Positions 53,033 through 64,000 of a stretch of 64,000 nt of DNA are shown here, one piece after another. The DNA is from Serilophus lunatus (Eukaryota; Chordata; Aves; Passeriformes; Eurylaimidae): assembly GCA_013399895.1 (NCBI GenBank), contig VXBA01001027.1, forward strand, positions 1,937,838 through 2,001,837, read 5' to 3'. How positions within the stretch are numbered: position 1 is the stretch's first letter; every line of letters starts with the position of its first letter. Position numbers and translations under genes: made by a program. Below the pieces are notes generated by a model. That model was not told where the DNA came from. It saw only the letters and a list, made by a program, of their open reading frames with translations, and ran no database searches.

Positions 53033-53623
53033 CTTGCTGTCACAGTTTAACTCCAGACAGCAGCTAAGTACCACACAGCCACTCACTCACTCCTCTTCTC
53101 CTGGTGGGATGAAGGAGAGAATCAGAAGGGAAAAAGTGGGAAAAGTTATGAGTTGCTACAAAAGCAGTTTAATACTTTAATTAAAGATAAATTTCTACTA
53201 CTATTACTACTAATAACAAATTATTGATAACAACAACAAAAAAGGGAGGAATAAAGAAAAATAAAACCCAAAAAAGACAAGTGATGGAAATTAAAACAGT
53301 TACTCACAACCACCTGACTGATGCCTAGCCTGTCCCTGAGCAGCACCCCCCAAGCCAACTTTCCCACTAGTTTTACGGCTGAGCATGATTCCCTATGGTC
53401 TGGGATATCCCTTGGCTGTCCTGGCTGTGTCCCCTCACAATTTCTTAAGCACCCCCAGCCTGCTCACAGCTTGGGTTGGGTGAGGAGCAGAAAAGGCCAC
53501 TCAGCCATAACCAAAACAGCCCCGTGTTATTATCACTGTTTCCAGCACAAATTCAAAACTCAGTCCTTTACCAACGACTACAAAGAAAATTAACTCTCTG
53601 CCAGCCAAAGCCATCACACTTGC
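53033..53623 (-). mobile_element. Solo LTR of an avian ERVL-type endogenous retrovirus, with 5-bp target-site duplication
   Basis: The LTR spans 53038-53618 (581 bp) and is flanked by identical CTTGC at 53033-53037 and 53619-53623, a 5-bp duplication. Read on the minus strand it starts TGTGATGGCTTTGGCTGG and ends GTGACA, giving the TG...CA termini of LTRs. The sequence follows the common avian LTR that begins TGTGCTGGTTTTGGCTGGGA, including AGTTAATTTTCTT, the GGGACACAGCC segment and ATGCTCAGC upstream of the core promoter. An ATTAAA poly-A signal variant lies at 53168-53173 (minus). The TATA box of the family is degraded here. No internal viral genes are present, so it formed by LTR-LTR recombination. 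Part is AT-rich and diverged (about 53170-53290). Apparent frames inside are not genes. Confidence 0.9.
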
Positions 53624-53629
53624 TTAGTG

Positions 53630-54340
53630 CAGCCTCCAAGATAGAAATTACAGCTAAAAGTTTCAAGTCAAAAACATGTAGGATCAAATGTTTGCTAATC
53701 CTTGAGAACTATGTCTCTTTGTTTTTCTGTGGACCCTTCAGGAGTCTACAGAGACTGGTTAAAATGGAGGAGAAAATCATGCAGCAACAAAACTCACAAG
53801 AAACATAAAACACTTTTTACTTAAACTGGTACAAAGGATTAAACAAAGACTAAAAAATTTGGCTATCAACATTGCCAATAAAAAACCTACTCAGAGATTA
53901 ATATTTGGTATGTATCTGAAACATTTTTTTAAAAAAATAAACAAAATTAAAGATCCAGTTGTACTGCAAATATTTGGACCTTGATTGGGCCACCAGATCT
54001 CAGACTCATCAGCAGAACACAACTCCCTGAAGTCTCACATCCCATAACTATGAAATCAAATGCTGATTCTCTGCTTTGAGCTTAGAAGAGCGGCAGTTAT
54101 GGTAATAAACATCCTAAAAGGGAAAATCCATGAATGATATCTCCAGAAGAGGAAGAGAGAAAGATCTCGTTGTACAGCTGGATATGGAGTGCTGTCAATA
54201 GTAACTACAACTGTGAGTAGCAAAGCCTTAACCCAGCTCTGCCTGAGGCAGAGATACAAGGAATGAGAAAACATCTGAAGGAGCTTATTTTCTCCCACAG
54301 CACGTTTAAACAGGGGAGGGAAAGATCCCTGACAAATTAA
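53630..54340. other. Unique sequence, nothing recognised
   Basis: No gene or repeat seen between the LTR and the next candidate block. Confidence 0.5.
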
Positions 54341-54349
54341 GTCTTGCAT

Positions 54350-54570
54350 TAATTACGAATCAGATTGGTCACTTGATGTAAGAACGTGGTCAGTCCCCAG
54401 CCCTGATGGGGCAATGCAGCTGCCAGCGGGTAAACACAGTGAGACAGAAAGTGCCATTTAAACAGGCAACGAGGGGCTTTTAACACATTACTCCAGGCTC
54501 GTTTTAACCACAGAACTCCCGTTGGCATGAAAGCCCTGGACCAGCCATCCAGATGACAAGTCCCTTTCTG
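54350..54570. promoter_or_regulatory. Candidate conserved non-coding block, GC-balanced
   Basis: A stretch of balanced composition in AT-rich surroundings contains GCAATGCAGCTGCCAGCG (CAGCTG E-box), TTTAACACATTA and CGTTTTAACCACAG (an AACCACA RUNX-type core). CpG dinucleotides are retained more often than in the neighbouring DNA. No coding frame of interest is present. The call is inferential. Confidence 0.3.
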
Positions 54571-54859
54571 TACACCTTCAGGGAGTTATCTGTTTGCAAA
54601 AATCTCACCTATGTCAAATAGGTTGAAGGAAACACGTGGCATAGAAAGCTTATGAAAAGTAGGGAGAGAGAGGAAACGAGGAAAGCAATAGATTAAACCC
54701 AAGATCCCTACACACCTTATATGCTAAAGAAATAACGTCTTTTCTAAATTATGTGCAGACTTGTTTCCATTTTTGTATTCTTTACTGGAGTTTTTTTTGG
54801 AAGCTACAGAAAATGAGCATAAGAGACAAAAAAGTACTTCGCCCTGCAGGAATACAAAA

Positions 54860-55070
54860 ATTGTAAAAGCACAGGCAGCACTACAGAGGAGCAGTGCCAT
54901 TCACTCACAAAGAATTTTGTGCATGTAGATGGCTGATTAATTGCTGGCCTGCCTAGACGAAGCTGCAACGAGCCAGATACTGTCAGCATGCCATCTGTTA
55001 CCATGGAAATGCACAATGTTCCTGTTTCTGACAAACCCTTGAATACTGGATAGATTGTGCCATATGTAAA
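54860..55070. promoter_or_regulatory. Candidate regulatory block with RFX X-box-like site
   Basis: GTTACCATGGAAAT at 54997-55010 matches the RFX X-box (GTTRCCATGGYAAC) at 12 of 14 positions. Nearby are GCTGATTAATTGCTGG (homeodomain core), GCAACGAGCC and ATATGTAAATAAGGC. A minus frame of 76 codons (54804-55034) overlaps but shows no recognisable domain. RFX factors regulate ciliary and neural genes through X-boxes; use of this copy is not demonstrated. Confidence 0.4.
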
Positions 55071-55079
55071 TAAGGCAAA

Positions 55080-58000
55080 TTAGTTTTCCTATATCTTCCA
55101 GACAAGGTTAGACTAAAAGAAAATATATCTGTTTATATACTGTAACCTCCAAGATGTGAACTAGGCAAGCCTTCCTTTTTTTTTTTTTTCTCTCATAAAA
55201 ATCTCATTCAATTTGTTGTTAGAACTGAAACAGTGTGGACTAGCATTAAGCAGCATAAAATTAATTCCCAACCAGCAATGTTTACAAAAGCAGTACTTAA
55301 AAATATGCATATCCTGTATGCATGCTACATTCACCATGATTGTTGGATTTTATTTTTGATATTTTTTCCTTTCTGCCCAATTGAGACAATGTTATTGAAA
55401 CAATATATAGAAATAAACAGAGAACTTTCTCATGTATACAGTGGTTATTTGGTGTTGTTTAGATCATTTAACCAGAATGCTTTTGGTTTTTTTGAGAGAT
55501 TTTATAAATATTAGACATGGAAAAATTTATTTGCTCACTAGTAACACACTGAAAGTTGAGGCACATTAGCTTAGTTCCACTGCAGTCAAAAGTGTAGTAG
55601 TTTCCATGTGCTTAAGACCTAGTGATAAGACTTTTACAAACTAAAGCTTAACCAGTTACTCCAAACATTGCATTACTGTGTCCTGAAAATTAAGAGGTTC
55701 AGTACTTAAGATTTTGATTAATTTCTTGATTTTACAACTGTACATTAGACTAAAAACAAAGAGTTCAAAACCACGAAGAAGTGTTTTCAGCACACTTGCG
55801 GAGAACACAGCACATTATTTGGGGTGACCATGAGCATTAGGACATACTGCATTTATTACCTGTATAGATTCTGTGGGAACACAACCACTTTGAGAAACAC
55901 ACCTGACTCACTGTGGCTTTATACTGAGACACATCTATTCCCAGAAGTATGAGGTTAATATAAATACAATCTCCTGAAGTATAAGGCTGATGGAATTAAT
56001 AAATACCACACATACTCCCCCTTGCCAATTAGCAGTGTAAAGTGAGTTGATAAAAAAGAGCATGTCCAAAACATCCTTCCAGAATATGTATCCTCTGGGA
56101 TAGATTTCAGCTCTTCTGAATCATGAAATAAATGCAAGTTAAAGTTGTAAGACTGCAGTAGCATCATGTTGTGCCTTAAGGCATTTTTCATTTTATTGAC
56201 TTACACCATTACTCAGATTTTCTGACACCACTGTTCACCTTTGTAGGGTAACGTGACATTCTGATATACTGTAGAAGACACTGTCTAAATTAGGACATGG
56301 AAATGATATTTGTCCCATAATTTTTAACTTTAACATTTTAAGTGCAGGTTTTGGGGGCTCTTAACCTGCATTGCTCCCCACCTCTGCCAAATCCCTTGTG
56401 TGGCTCTCAGCATGGAGACTGTTATATGGTATAACAATAGCTGAGCAAAATGAACAGGCAGCTGTATATCAATATTTCCTTGATGTGAGAATTAATCAGT
56501 AGCTCCAGTAACAATAAGGTTATCATGTTCATGTTAAATGCATTGTGCATTTTAATATATTCTTTATACAGTCCTTTTGTTGCTGTGCAACTTTGCAGTG
56601 CTATGAAATATTGCTTCTAAAACTCAAGCAACTACCTATCAATCTTCAATATAAAGTTGCTCAGAACATAATAATCAACTTTGAATAAACATACATTATT
56701 CCACACAGTGTCACAGAACCCTAGAGTCCCTAACTGTCCAGGACTTCACCAGAGCAAAATTTATTAAAGTAGAGCCTAAAAATAGTAAAAGTTCACATAA
56801 AATATACTTTAGAAGTTCAACAAGACTCATTTTTGCAGAATAAAATTAAGATTCATCACCCTTCACAGCAGCATTTTTGGGATCCTTGCCAGATGATTCT
56901 TTGACATTGGCTTCTTCCTATAATAGTATTGGAGTTCTGCCCTTCTCTTCATCCCTGAGTGTTTTGAATGGAACACATAGGGGATGTGACACTCATCAAT
57001 TTAAATCATGCTGCCTACCCAAGTACAAGAATGGAACTAAGAATGTGAAGAAGGGGAGACAGATAGAAATGTGAACATGTAGAATCCATGTGAAAATGTA
57101 GCATAATAGTTTCTGTCTAAGCAAACTGACAATGGCACACTACTGAATCAGCAAGCACTGTCCTGCTTTGCCAAACTGAGCAGCTGACTGATGTACTATG
57201 TGATAGTGTTTTGTTAATGTAAGAGCAGCATTCAAAACACTGAGAAAATATTCAATGAGTCTAGATCACATCACATAAGTCATCTTTGCTTTGTGAAATA
57301 TGACTTGATCCTGAAACAGAAAAGGTGTATGAATTTACATGTCTCTAACTGGCTTCACTGTGATCTAATTATTATCTGAAAAATATGTAAGAAAACTTTC
57401 AAAATTCTGACCTTATTTACTTATTAAGATTTTGTAGTATTCGTCCTATAAACTCAGTTATAAACTCACACAATTATTTAGCATTTAAGGATTCATCAAG
57501 CATAGTCAGAATTTATGTTATTTTTATGTTACACTTCTCCTGAATTAAAACTATTTCTGATTCTATCAGATGAATTAAGTAAAGAGGCTGGATGGAGACC
57601 TGATGTTTCTGCTGAGCCAGCAATGGACAGTCACTTTGGGAGAGTATAATCACCACACCCCTGGTCAGCCAATTCTCACTCATCCTCTACTAATGCCTAA
57701 TAGATCCTACTTTACCAGTCCTTTCCAAAGGAGAACATTTTAAACTAAATCCAGGAAATAAACCTTATTCCCAACCAGCATCCTTAACTGCAGGAGGTTT
57801 GGATCTCACCTCTGACTAAAAAGAGACAAGAGCATAAAATTTTCAAATCTCAATGAGATTAAATAAGGCCATGAAACACCAGAAGCAAATTTTCTCTCTT
57901 GTGAGGTTTCCTGTAATAATGTCTGTTGGAATAAAGATTAATTCCTGTCAATAGAGCTCCTGGATATCCCCTGCATATGAAGCAGCTGATTCACCTCCCT

Positions 58001-59920
58001 CATGCTATTTGATTTGCAGCGCTTTCTCTCCGACATTTGGTAATGAATATCTAAAGACAAACAACACTTTCTACATGCAGATCTTACAGCATAACATGTG
58101 AGTAGGAAGCGCCACCTCCTTTGACAAAACTGTAAGAAAACTCAAGAGGTAATAAAACGAAATAAGGTCTCTAAAATGTTCTCAGAGATTGTTCTATTGG
58201 ATGCACCCGAAAAATATTTTGGAACAGATTCAGAAACTCTATTGGTCCAGAGCACAAGTGGAAGACAAGTTCTTTCAAAGCCCATTGTGCTGCAATGCCA
58301 CACCTGAGTCCCCTGACATCATCTTTACCCCAGCTGTTTTACAGCTTCCTCTAACAGCATCAGCCTTTCTGGGTTTAACATGCCCATCTCTCTCTTCAGA
58401 GAGATGATCTTTGTCTAGAGAAGAGGCTGCTGTGACAATCAGTGGCATCAAAAGGGAATCCAATAACATTTGGATTTAATGTGGACTGGAACAAAGTCTT
58501 AACATGGCTTTTGCACAGTATGGCAAACTGTAAGAGAAATGGATTTCATTTCAAGATATCACCACATTTTTGTCATGTCTTAATACTGACCCCACATGCA
58601 ACACTGACAAATTAAGGTTATTTTTGTGGTTTTATTACATTGAAAACATAGGGGACCACCATGCAAATTTTACTGCCAAAAGATAAATCAATAAAGTATT
58701 TGCTTTCAAGGACTTCAGTTTTCCCCAGCTGTTTACTCCAGGATCCATTTTCTCTTTCATTTATCTTGTTTCTCAGTCATTGGTTACACTTGTGATTCTG
58801 GATGAGGGATTTACATTTGGAGACTACAACGTATTCACTTTTTCATTACCTTCATTCTTAGCTAAGGATAAGTTCAGTTCATGGTTTCCACTATTCCCAT
58901 ATTTGCTTTCAAATTTTAGTGTTCTTCCTTATGATTCTGAAAAATCCACACAAATATATATATAATGTACGGAGTGCTCTCTGTAAAGGATAGTAACGAG
59001 CACGTGGCAAACTGCCTGGATAGAATTGCTTGACCCAACAGAATTAAGATTGCTCCAGCATTCCTTGCTTCAATCACCTAAATTCAAGAGGAAGCAGAAT
59101 GACCAACTATGAAAACACTCATGTGAGGAATTACACACTGGGCTACGATGATGTACATCTTCGACTCACTTTAATAATGCCTTTAGTTTTGTATCTACCA
59201 CAAGTTGGTACCTAAAACGTAAAACCTAAAATTGTGATTCCTGATTGTCATTATAATATTAATATAGAAATGTCAATTCATATCTGATGAGAATTTAACA
59301 CTTTAATGTACAAAGGGAAGATATAACAACAAAAAAATTCAACACCCTCCAAATTTTGTAAGTTATTTTCAGTGACAGATGAATAACATTAATAGAACTT
59401 TACAAGTCAGACCCTTACATTCATTCCTCTGTCTGCATTACTCCCTGAATGACTGAAGCATTGTCACAAGACTGCAGATACATGCTTCCATAAGAACATA
59501 TTTCAAGTTACTTTTTATTTTGTGATATTTTGTTAAAGTATTCAGGCTTTTTAATAAGTAAAGTGTCTGACAGTACCTGTAAACACTACTATTAACCAAA
59601 CAGCTGTAAATACCCATAAATGCCACAAAATGTAGTTACCGCTGTTTCTATTTATTCAGGGAATTTTCATTTTAAGACTCACAAATAAATGTGTTCAATC
59701 AATACCAGAGGTCCAACAGAGAAAAAAAGCAAGAAAACTTGAAGGCACAGATTTAAATCCATCTTTGTGTCTTTCTGCCTGGAAGAGTAAATAATATCAC
59801 CTCCAGCAACTGAGTGACATGCAACTTTACCTCAATTTACTTTAGGCTAAGATAAAAAAAATCTCTTAGAATCTAACAAAATTCTTTTTATTTCATCTGA
59901 AAGTGAGGAGCAAGCAAAAC
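55080..59920. other. Unique AT-rich sequence, nothing supported
   Basis: Short frames only. A T-run occurs near 55178 and a 12-bp direct duplication (TATAAACTCAGT then TATAAACTCACA, 57447-57470). No interspersed repeat or RNA gene was recognised. Confidence 0.5.
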
Positions 59921-59929
59921 AGACATAAT

Positions 59930-60140
59930 TTAAGGGAATTAAGCAGTCATCTCCTTAAGAAGCAGCTTTAGCCAACAGCACTTTACCATTGACAGCATTA
60001 TCTGTCTGGTGTTCTTGATAACAGTCACAGGGATCCCTGACATATCAAGGCCTACAGCTGATTAAATTTATTATATTAACCTGATCAGTCAAATAAACCA
60101 ATATTGACTACAAAATATAATTTTCATCAGGATTCCCAAT
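59930..60140. promoter_or_regulatory. Weak candidate conserved non-coding block
   Basis: A non-repetitive stretch with GGAATTAAGCAGTCATCTCC, TTGATAACAGTCACAGG, CAGCTGATTAAATTTATT and CCAATATTGACT. It has GATA-like and homeodomain-like words and no frame. The assignment rests on texture only. Confidence 0.25.
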
Positions 60141-60997
60141 TACTGGCCTCCAGCATGATTTTGGCAAATCCCCTCCTCTGTTCTCCCACTCTCACTTGAC
60201 TGCTTATTGACAGGATAAAGTCTTTAAGAATGGGGACATCTCCTCTGTGTTTATACCATGAGTAGCATAATCAGGCTCCAATCACAGCTTAGACATCAGT
60301 ACTTCTATAGTAAAACCAGCTAAAGACTACAAACAATTTCTGCAGATCTTTCCCAGCACTTCTCTAATTTGCAAGTGTAGCTGAAGTTTTGCTCTGCTTT
60401 GGTTGCTTCTTAGTTCTTTCCACACCCTTCATCCCACTCTAACAGCTTCATTATTTTGCTGATATAAAGACTGAATACCACATAGACAGGGAGATTTAAG
60501 GTTGGAAGTGAACTGTTCGTTCAACCCTTGGTTTTATCCCTCCCAGGATAACTCCTTGCTTGTTGCAATGAACAGGGAGCACATAGACCAACCTTTTATA
60601 CTTAGAACTTTAAAGAGGAAAAACTTGCTTGCTTTTCTACTTCACTTTTTGGTATAATGATAATAACCCTCAAGGTACACAGGAAACGTGCAGCCAATAT
60701 GCCCAAACGATAAATCCTCCAGCCAGCTAAGAATTAAGGGTAAATAATTAAAAAATCTAGGAGTTATTAACTCAAAGATATCTTGTCTGCTTTCCACAAT
60801 CCCACAACACTCAGGGAAAAGAAATATTAGCAAATCTTGCAAGTTTTTCAGTCTTTTTAAATTTGTACTGAGTTTGATGACTCTTGCTCAGTGCTTGCGT
60901 TTCCTAATTTGTGTTAACTGATAACGTTTTTTGACGAGCTTTATGCCTGAAAATTGACTATGGCTTCTATTATCCTGCTATACCTTCAGCTTAGATG

Positions 60998-61023
60998 AAT
61001 AATTGATGAAATGATCAATTATT
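60998..61023. repeat. Perfect 10-bp inverted repeat, 6-base loop
   Basis: AATAATTGAT (60998-61007) and ATCAATTATT (61014-61023) are exact reverse complements around GAAATG. They double as paired homeodomain-like ATTA/TAAT cores. A chance origin in AT-rich DNA is possible. Confidence 0.8.
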
Positions 61024-62327
61024 GGACAGCAAAATCCACGGTGATTGTCTGCTAACTGATCGGACATCGTGAAAATTAGTTGTTATTGCCATCTCTTATA
61101 CCCTGTACAATGATATGTAGAACACTCCACTGGAAGACCTTATTAAACCACTCACTGTATGCAATTTTGCATTGAGCAGAAGTTTTAGTTCAGTGCACAG
61201 CCAATTGGATACCACTAATCCAAGTTGTATCGTATGTGGCACATTTATGGTACAAGTGCCTTATACAGAATTCAGAGACCTGGAAAAGGCTGGATATAAC
61301 AAGAAAACACGTGCATAAGGAGAAATATCGTTAAGGGTCTGGCTCATCTTCGTGGCAAAATTCTAATCCTCAAAAAGCCTGAGATCCCACCAAAGAACAG
61401 GTCTCCATCTGAGACCAAAGATCACACTCAGGCTCAATAACACTCTAAGGGAAGCAGGACAGAAAAAAACCAGCATCTTTTCTTAAAAAACTGAAAGAGG
61501 TGAAATTTAATTCCAAATCATATTAAAGCACTATAGAAAAAAAAAATCTATTCTTCAAGTCCATAAATCTATCCACAATGATGGGAAAAATTCCTCAAGG
61601 GAGAAAAGCAATCAGTACACTCAACTGCATAATGCCTGGTTCCTAACATTGAGTAAGACTTGTCTGGCAGAAACATGCATGGACTGTTGCTGGAAAGTAT
61701 CCAACACCGGACCCATGAAATGCAAGTGGTTAAGATTCCTGTAAGGAACCAAAGGAACTGTTACAAAAAGCAGATCTAAACCAGTAAGAAGGCTCCAACA
61801 GAACTGCACTCCCAAGTAGAGCAGGATCTGATAATTCCTTGACCATGTCAGCCAAGGCTCAACAAGCACCAACACTTTGGCTATATGCTGCCATAAGATC
61901 ATCCATAAGCACACATAAGGGGTGAGAATTGATAAAATCAAGTCATTTTTGCAAATTGGTCCAATGACAAGGATACATCTAATAAAAATTATAGACTAGT
62001 CTCAGAGTAGAAAGACTGGAAGTTCTGGCTAATGCCTGTGGAAGAGAAATTAATCCTGGTACCTGAAAGAAAAGACAATTCAAAACCTCCTACGCTGTTT
62101 TTATGAGTTTACTCTATAGCTACTGCTAAGATAAATAAAAACTCTACAACTGTGAGCAATGAAAGACATCTGTGTCCAAACACACATACATACATACAGA
62201 TTAGCTGGAATTAAAAATTCTCAAAGCATTGGGTAGATGCTGAATCAAGCCTCAAATCATATTTGGCTTAGATAAGAGAAAAAAGCCCACAGCCAACTGA
62301 CCTTCCACTAACCACAGGTCAAAACAA

Positions 62328-62349
62328 GACATTTGTCAGACATTTGTCA
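62328..62349. repeat. 11-bp perfect tandem duplication
   Basis: GACATTTGTCA occurs twice in direct succession at 62328-62338 and 62339-62349. Each unit is itself a near-palindrome (GACA...TGTC). Confidence 0.85.
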
Positions 62350-64000
62350 GATAAAGTAATCTGTTAGTAATAATCACATGATATTTGAGTTATGGTCAGC
62401 AAAGCATTAATTGAGATGTTAACAAAAGCAGATATATCTGATTAAAATATGGATACAATATGTGGGGGTTTATTACACAAGTTCATCTGTGTCAATGATC
62501 TACATCAGATCATAAATTCAGTCTCATAAACAACAGGCGTGTGGGAACAATTTGAGGTATGGATTACTTAAATATCACTCAAATAGCATTAGGAAGGCAG
62601 GAAATGAAAGAGACAACAATAATCCTGGGGAAAAAAAAATGCTGAGAGGTCAGGGGATTCCACTGCATGATGAGATAAGATAGATTGGTATAAAGTGCTC
62701 AGTAGATTCATCCAAAAACAATGTAGCAGCAATTCACTAAATATTCAAAAACCCTCTCAAGAACATGGTTTTCTATAAGAATATGGTTTTAGGACAAAAG
62801 AATAATTACACATCACCATTTTTTCAGACAATAAACATCCAAGATAGGTACAGTCTAGTGCCACAAACCAATACTCACTTTGGTTATGCACATAAGTCTG
62901 AGCAGAAATCATGCAAGAGGTGAAGCTTTCTCAGAAATTACTCCATGTTATTAGTGCTGCAGCATAGAGGCAAGATATAAGAAAGATTATGAGACCATGC
63001 GATTTATTATTTTCAGTGTAACTAATCTAATTGCTTTTATTATGAACTATACCAGTAGACTATAGGCATAGTATTAAGGCTCAAGTTTTGAGATGCAATG
63101 AAAAACAGTACAAGAGACAAGACTGCTGTAATTGATTCTTGATTATTCGGAATTTTATCACTACCATTCACTCCCACCAGAATATTATTATAAACATTAA
63201 AGAATTGTTTAATTCTGTCCAGGAAACAAGTTCCTGTTCTATACAGGAGATGACTGAACGACAAGCAGGCCTATTTCTCTCCACCCTCAGTGTTACATAC
63301 CTCTTTATTGAAATGAATATGCAAGATGATCTTAAAAATTTCCCCACAATCCAAGATTCTCAGCATATAGTGAATATTGCCTATTTTACCATCATTTTCT
63401 ATTTACTCATTTTAATCTTTTCAGAGTGCAAGCAAGACATTGCCATAAGCATTTCCAGATAGTGATTCTGATTCAATAGTATTTTCTGCAGCCACTCTGA
63501 ATGGGTGGAAGCAAAGGCTGCATCTCTGAGTGATGCACCACCACTGACATCAACAGAAAGTTTAGGTTACTGATCTTTCATGTTTACACCAGACCTAAAA
63601 GTGACATAACTATGATGGACTGGTCTAAATCCAGCTTCTATCAATATAAAGAAATAGGATCTAAAAGTGTGAGTGCAAATTACAAGGATATAGGAGACTT
63701 TTTAGTTAAATCAATCAATTTTTTTTTTTCTAGACACGTCAGGGGTGTTTTCAACCCAACAAACCAAACCTTGCCCCTCAATACATCCTGATGTGGAAGT
63801 CAGGGAACAAAAGCCTGTGACTTTTTCCAAAATCTTGATAAGGTTCATAATAAAAATGATGATCCAAGGAACAGAGGAATTTCTGTATATATATTATATA
63901 TATTATCTATATACACATTTCTGTACTATTGCTTACCAAAAAAATTGACACAATTCTCTGTCATTACTCTAGTGTGAAAGAATTTTAGCACCTCCCAACC

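Larger units (their letters stand above)
60150..64000. other. Unique AT-rich sequence to the end of the window
   Basis: No gene supported. A 106-codon minus frame (61621-61941) and a 107-codon plus frame (63139-63462) have no recognisable domain. A stretch near 60.49-60.53 kb (AGGTTGGAAGTGAACTG, then TTCAACCC) weakly resembles the complement of a CR1 3' end but is too diverged to call. Small inverted and tandem repeats are listed separately. An AT-rich TATATATTATATATATT-type tract lies at about 63.88-63.91 kb. Confidence 0.5.

Noticed and set aside
53321..53808. Overlapping plus-strand frames of 90 and 110 codons
   Set aside because: The first lies wholly inside the solo LTR and the second runs out of it; they are shadows of LTR sequence, not genes.
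56701..56760. Possible CR1 3' end near CACAGAACCCTAGAG
   Set aside because: Similarity limited to a few bases; no continuation into CR1 sequence.
60480..60540. Possible minus-strand CR1 3' end (AGGTTGGAAGTGAACTG...TTCAACCC)
   Set aside because: Only about 15 scattered matches to the CR1 end and no terminal 8-bp repeats. Too weak to call.
61621..61941. 106-codon hydrophobic minus-strand frame suggesting membrane segments
   Set aside because: Hydrophobicity follows from T-rich codons on that strand. No family or flanking exon signals were recognised.
1..64000. Bacterial-type features (operons, CRISPR arrays, insertion sequences) and tRNA or rRNA genes
   Set aside because: Nothing resembling them was seen; the window is vertebrate-like non-coding DNA. 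A tRNA or microRNA scan would be needed to exclude small RNA genes fully.

Overview
This 64-kb window looks like a nuclear, AT-rich, gene-poor stretch of a bird genome, very probably from a gene desert or a very long intron. Three kinds of evidence support this. (1) There is no convincing protein-coding exon. The longest open frames, about 135-142 codons, have no family I recognise and match what chance gives in AT-rich DNA. (2) A solo LTR with the unmistakable sequence of the abundant avian ERVL-type LTRs lies at 53038-53618, flanked by a perfect 5-bp duplication. A short avian-type CR1 LINE 3' end lies at 44641-44690. (3) I saw no mammalian Alu, L1 or B-type repeats, and recognisable interspersed repeats cover only a few percent, as is usual for birds. 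Single N bases (4965, 19530, 34125), two of them in homopolymer runs, suggest a draft assembly.

Layout. 1-4430: unique sequence with one 19-bp tandem duplication. 4440-5300: the most regulatory-looking block in the window, dense in TAATTA homeodomain cores and E-boxes, including a perfect CACCTG-TGA-CAGGTG palindrome, and interrupted by a 48-bp poly-A tract and a poly-purine (A/GA) microsatellite. 5300-16950: mostly featureless unique DNA, with one weak enhancer-like block near 13.1-13.4 kb. 16.9-22.5 kb: four candidate conserved non-coding blocks, one with a consensus MEF2 site. 27.3-27.5 kb: a compact block with a perfect hairpin and T-box/RUNX-like motifs. 28.9-29.45 kb: two G-free C/A-rich tracts. 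29.5-38 kb: featureless. 38.4-38.6 kb: a small TAATTA-rich block. 39.8-40.2 kb: a GC-richer unclassified block with overlapping minus-strand frames. 43.7 kb: a second long poly-A. 44.36 kb: a perfect 14-bp stem hairpin. 44.64 kb: the CR1 end. 45.5-45.7 kb: a TAATTA-rich block. 48.05-48.5 kb: a decayed LINE reverse transcriptase on the minus strand that is not CR1-like. 53.0-53.6 kb: the solo LTR. 54.35-55.07 kb: two adjacent candidate regulatory blocks, the second with a near-consensus RFX X-box. 59.9-60.1 kb: another candidate block. The rest is unique AT-rich DNA.

No genes act together here. The best biological reading is a regulatory landscape: scattered candidate enhancers in otherwise neutral sequence, with fossils of transposons of different ages. 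'Candidate conserved element' calls rest only on motif density and texture read by eye. No alignment could be made, so these calls are modest. I did not find evidence of a novel multi-gene system. The most notable items are the old non-CR1 LINE reverse transcriptase, the 4.4-5.3 kb block and the RFX-bearing block at 54.86-55.07 kb.
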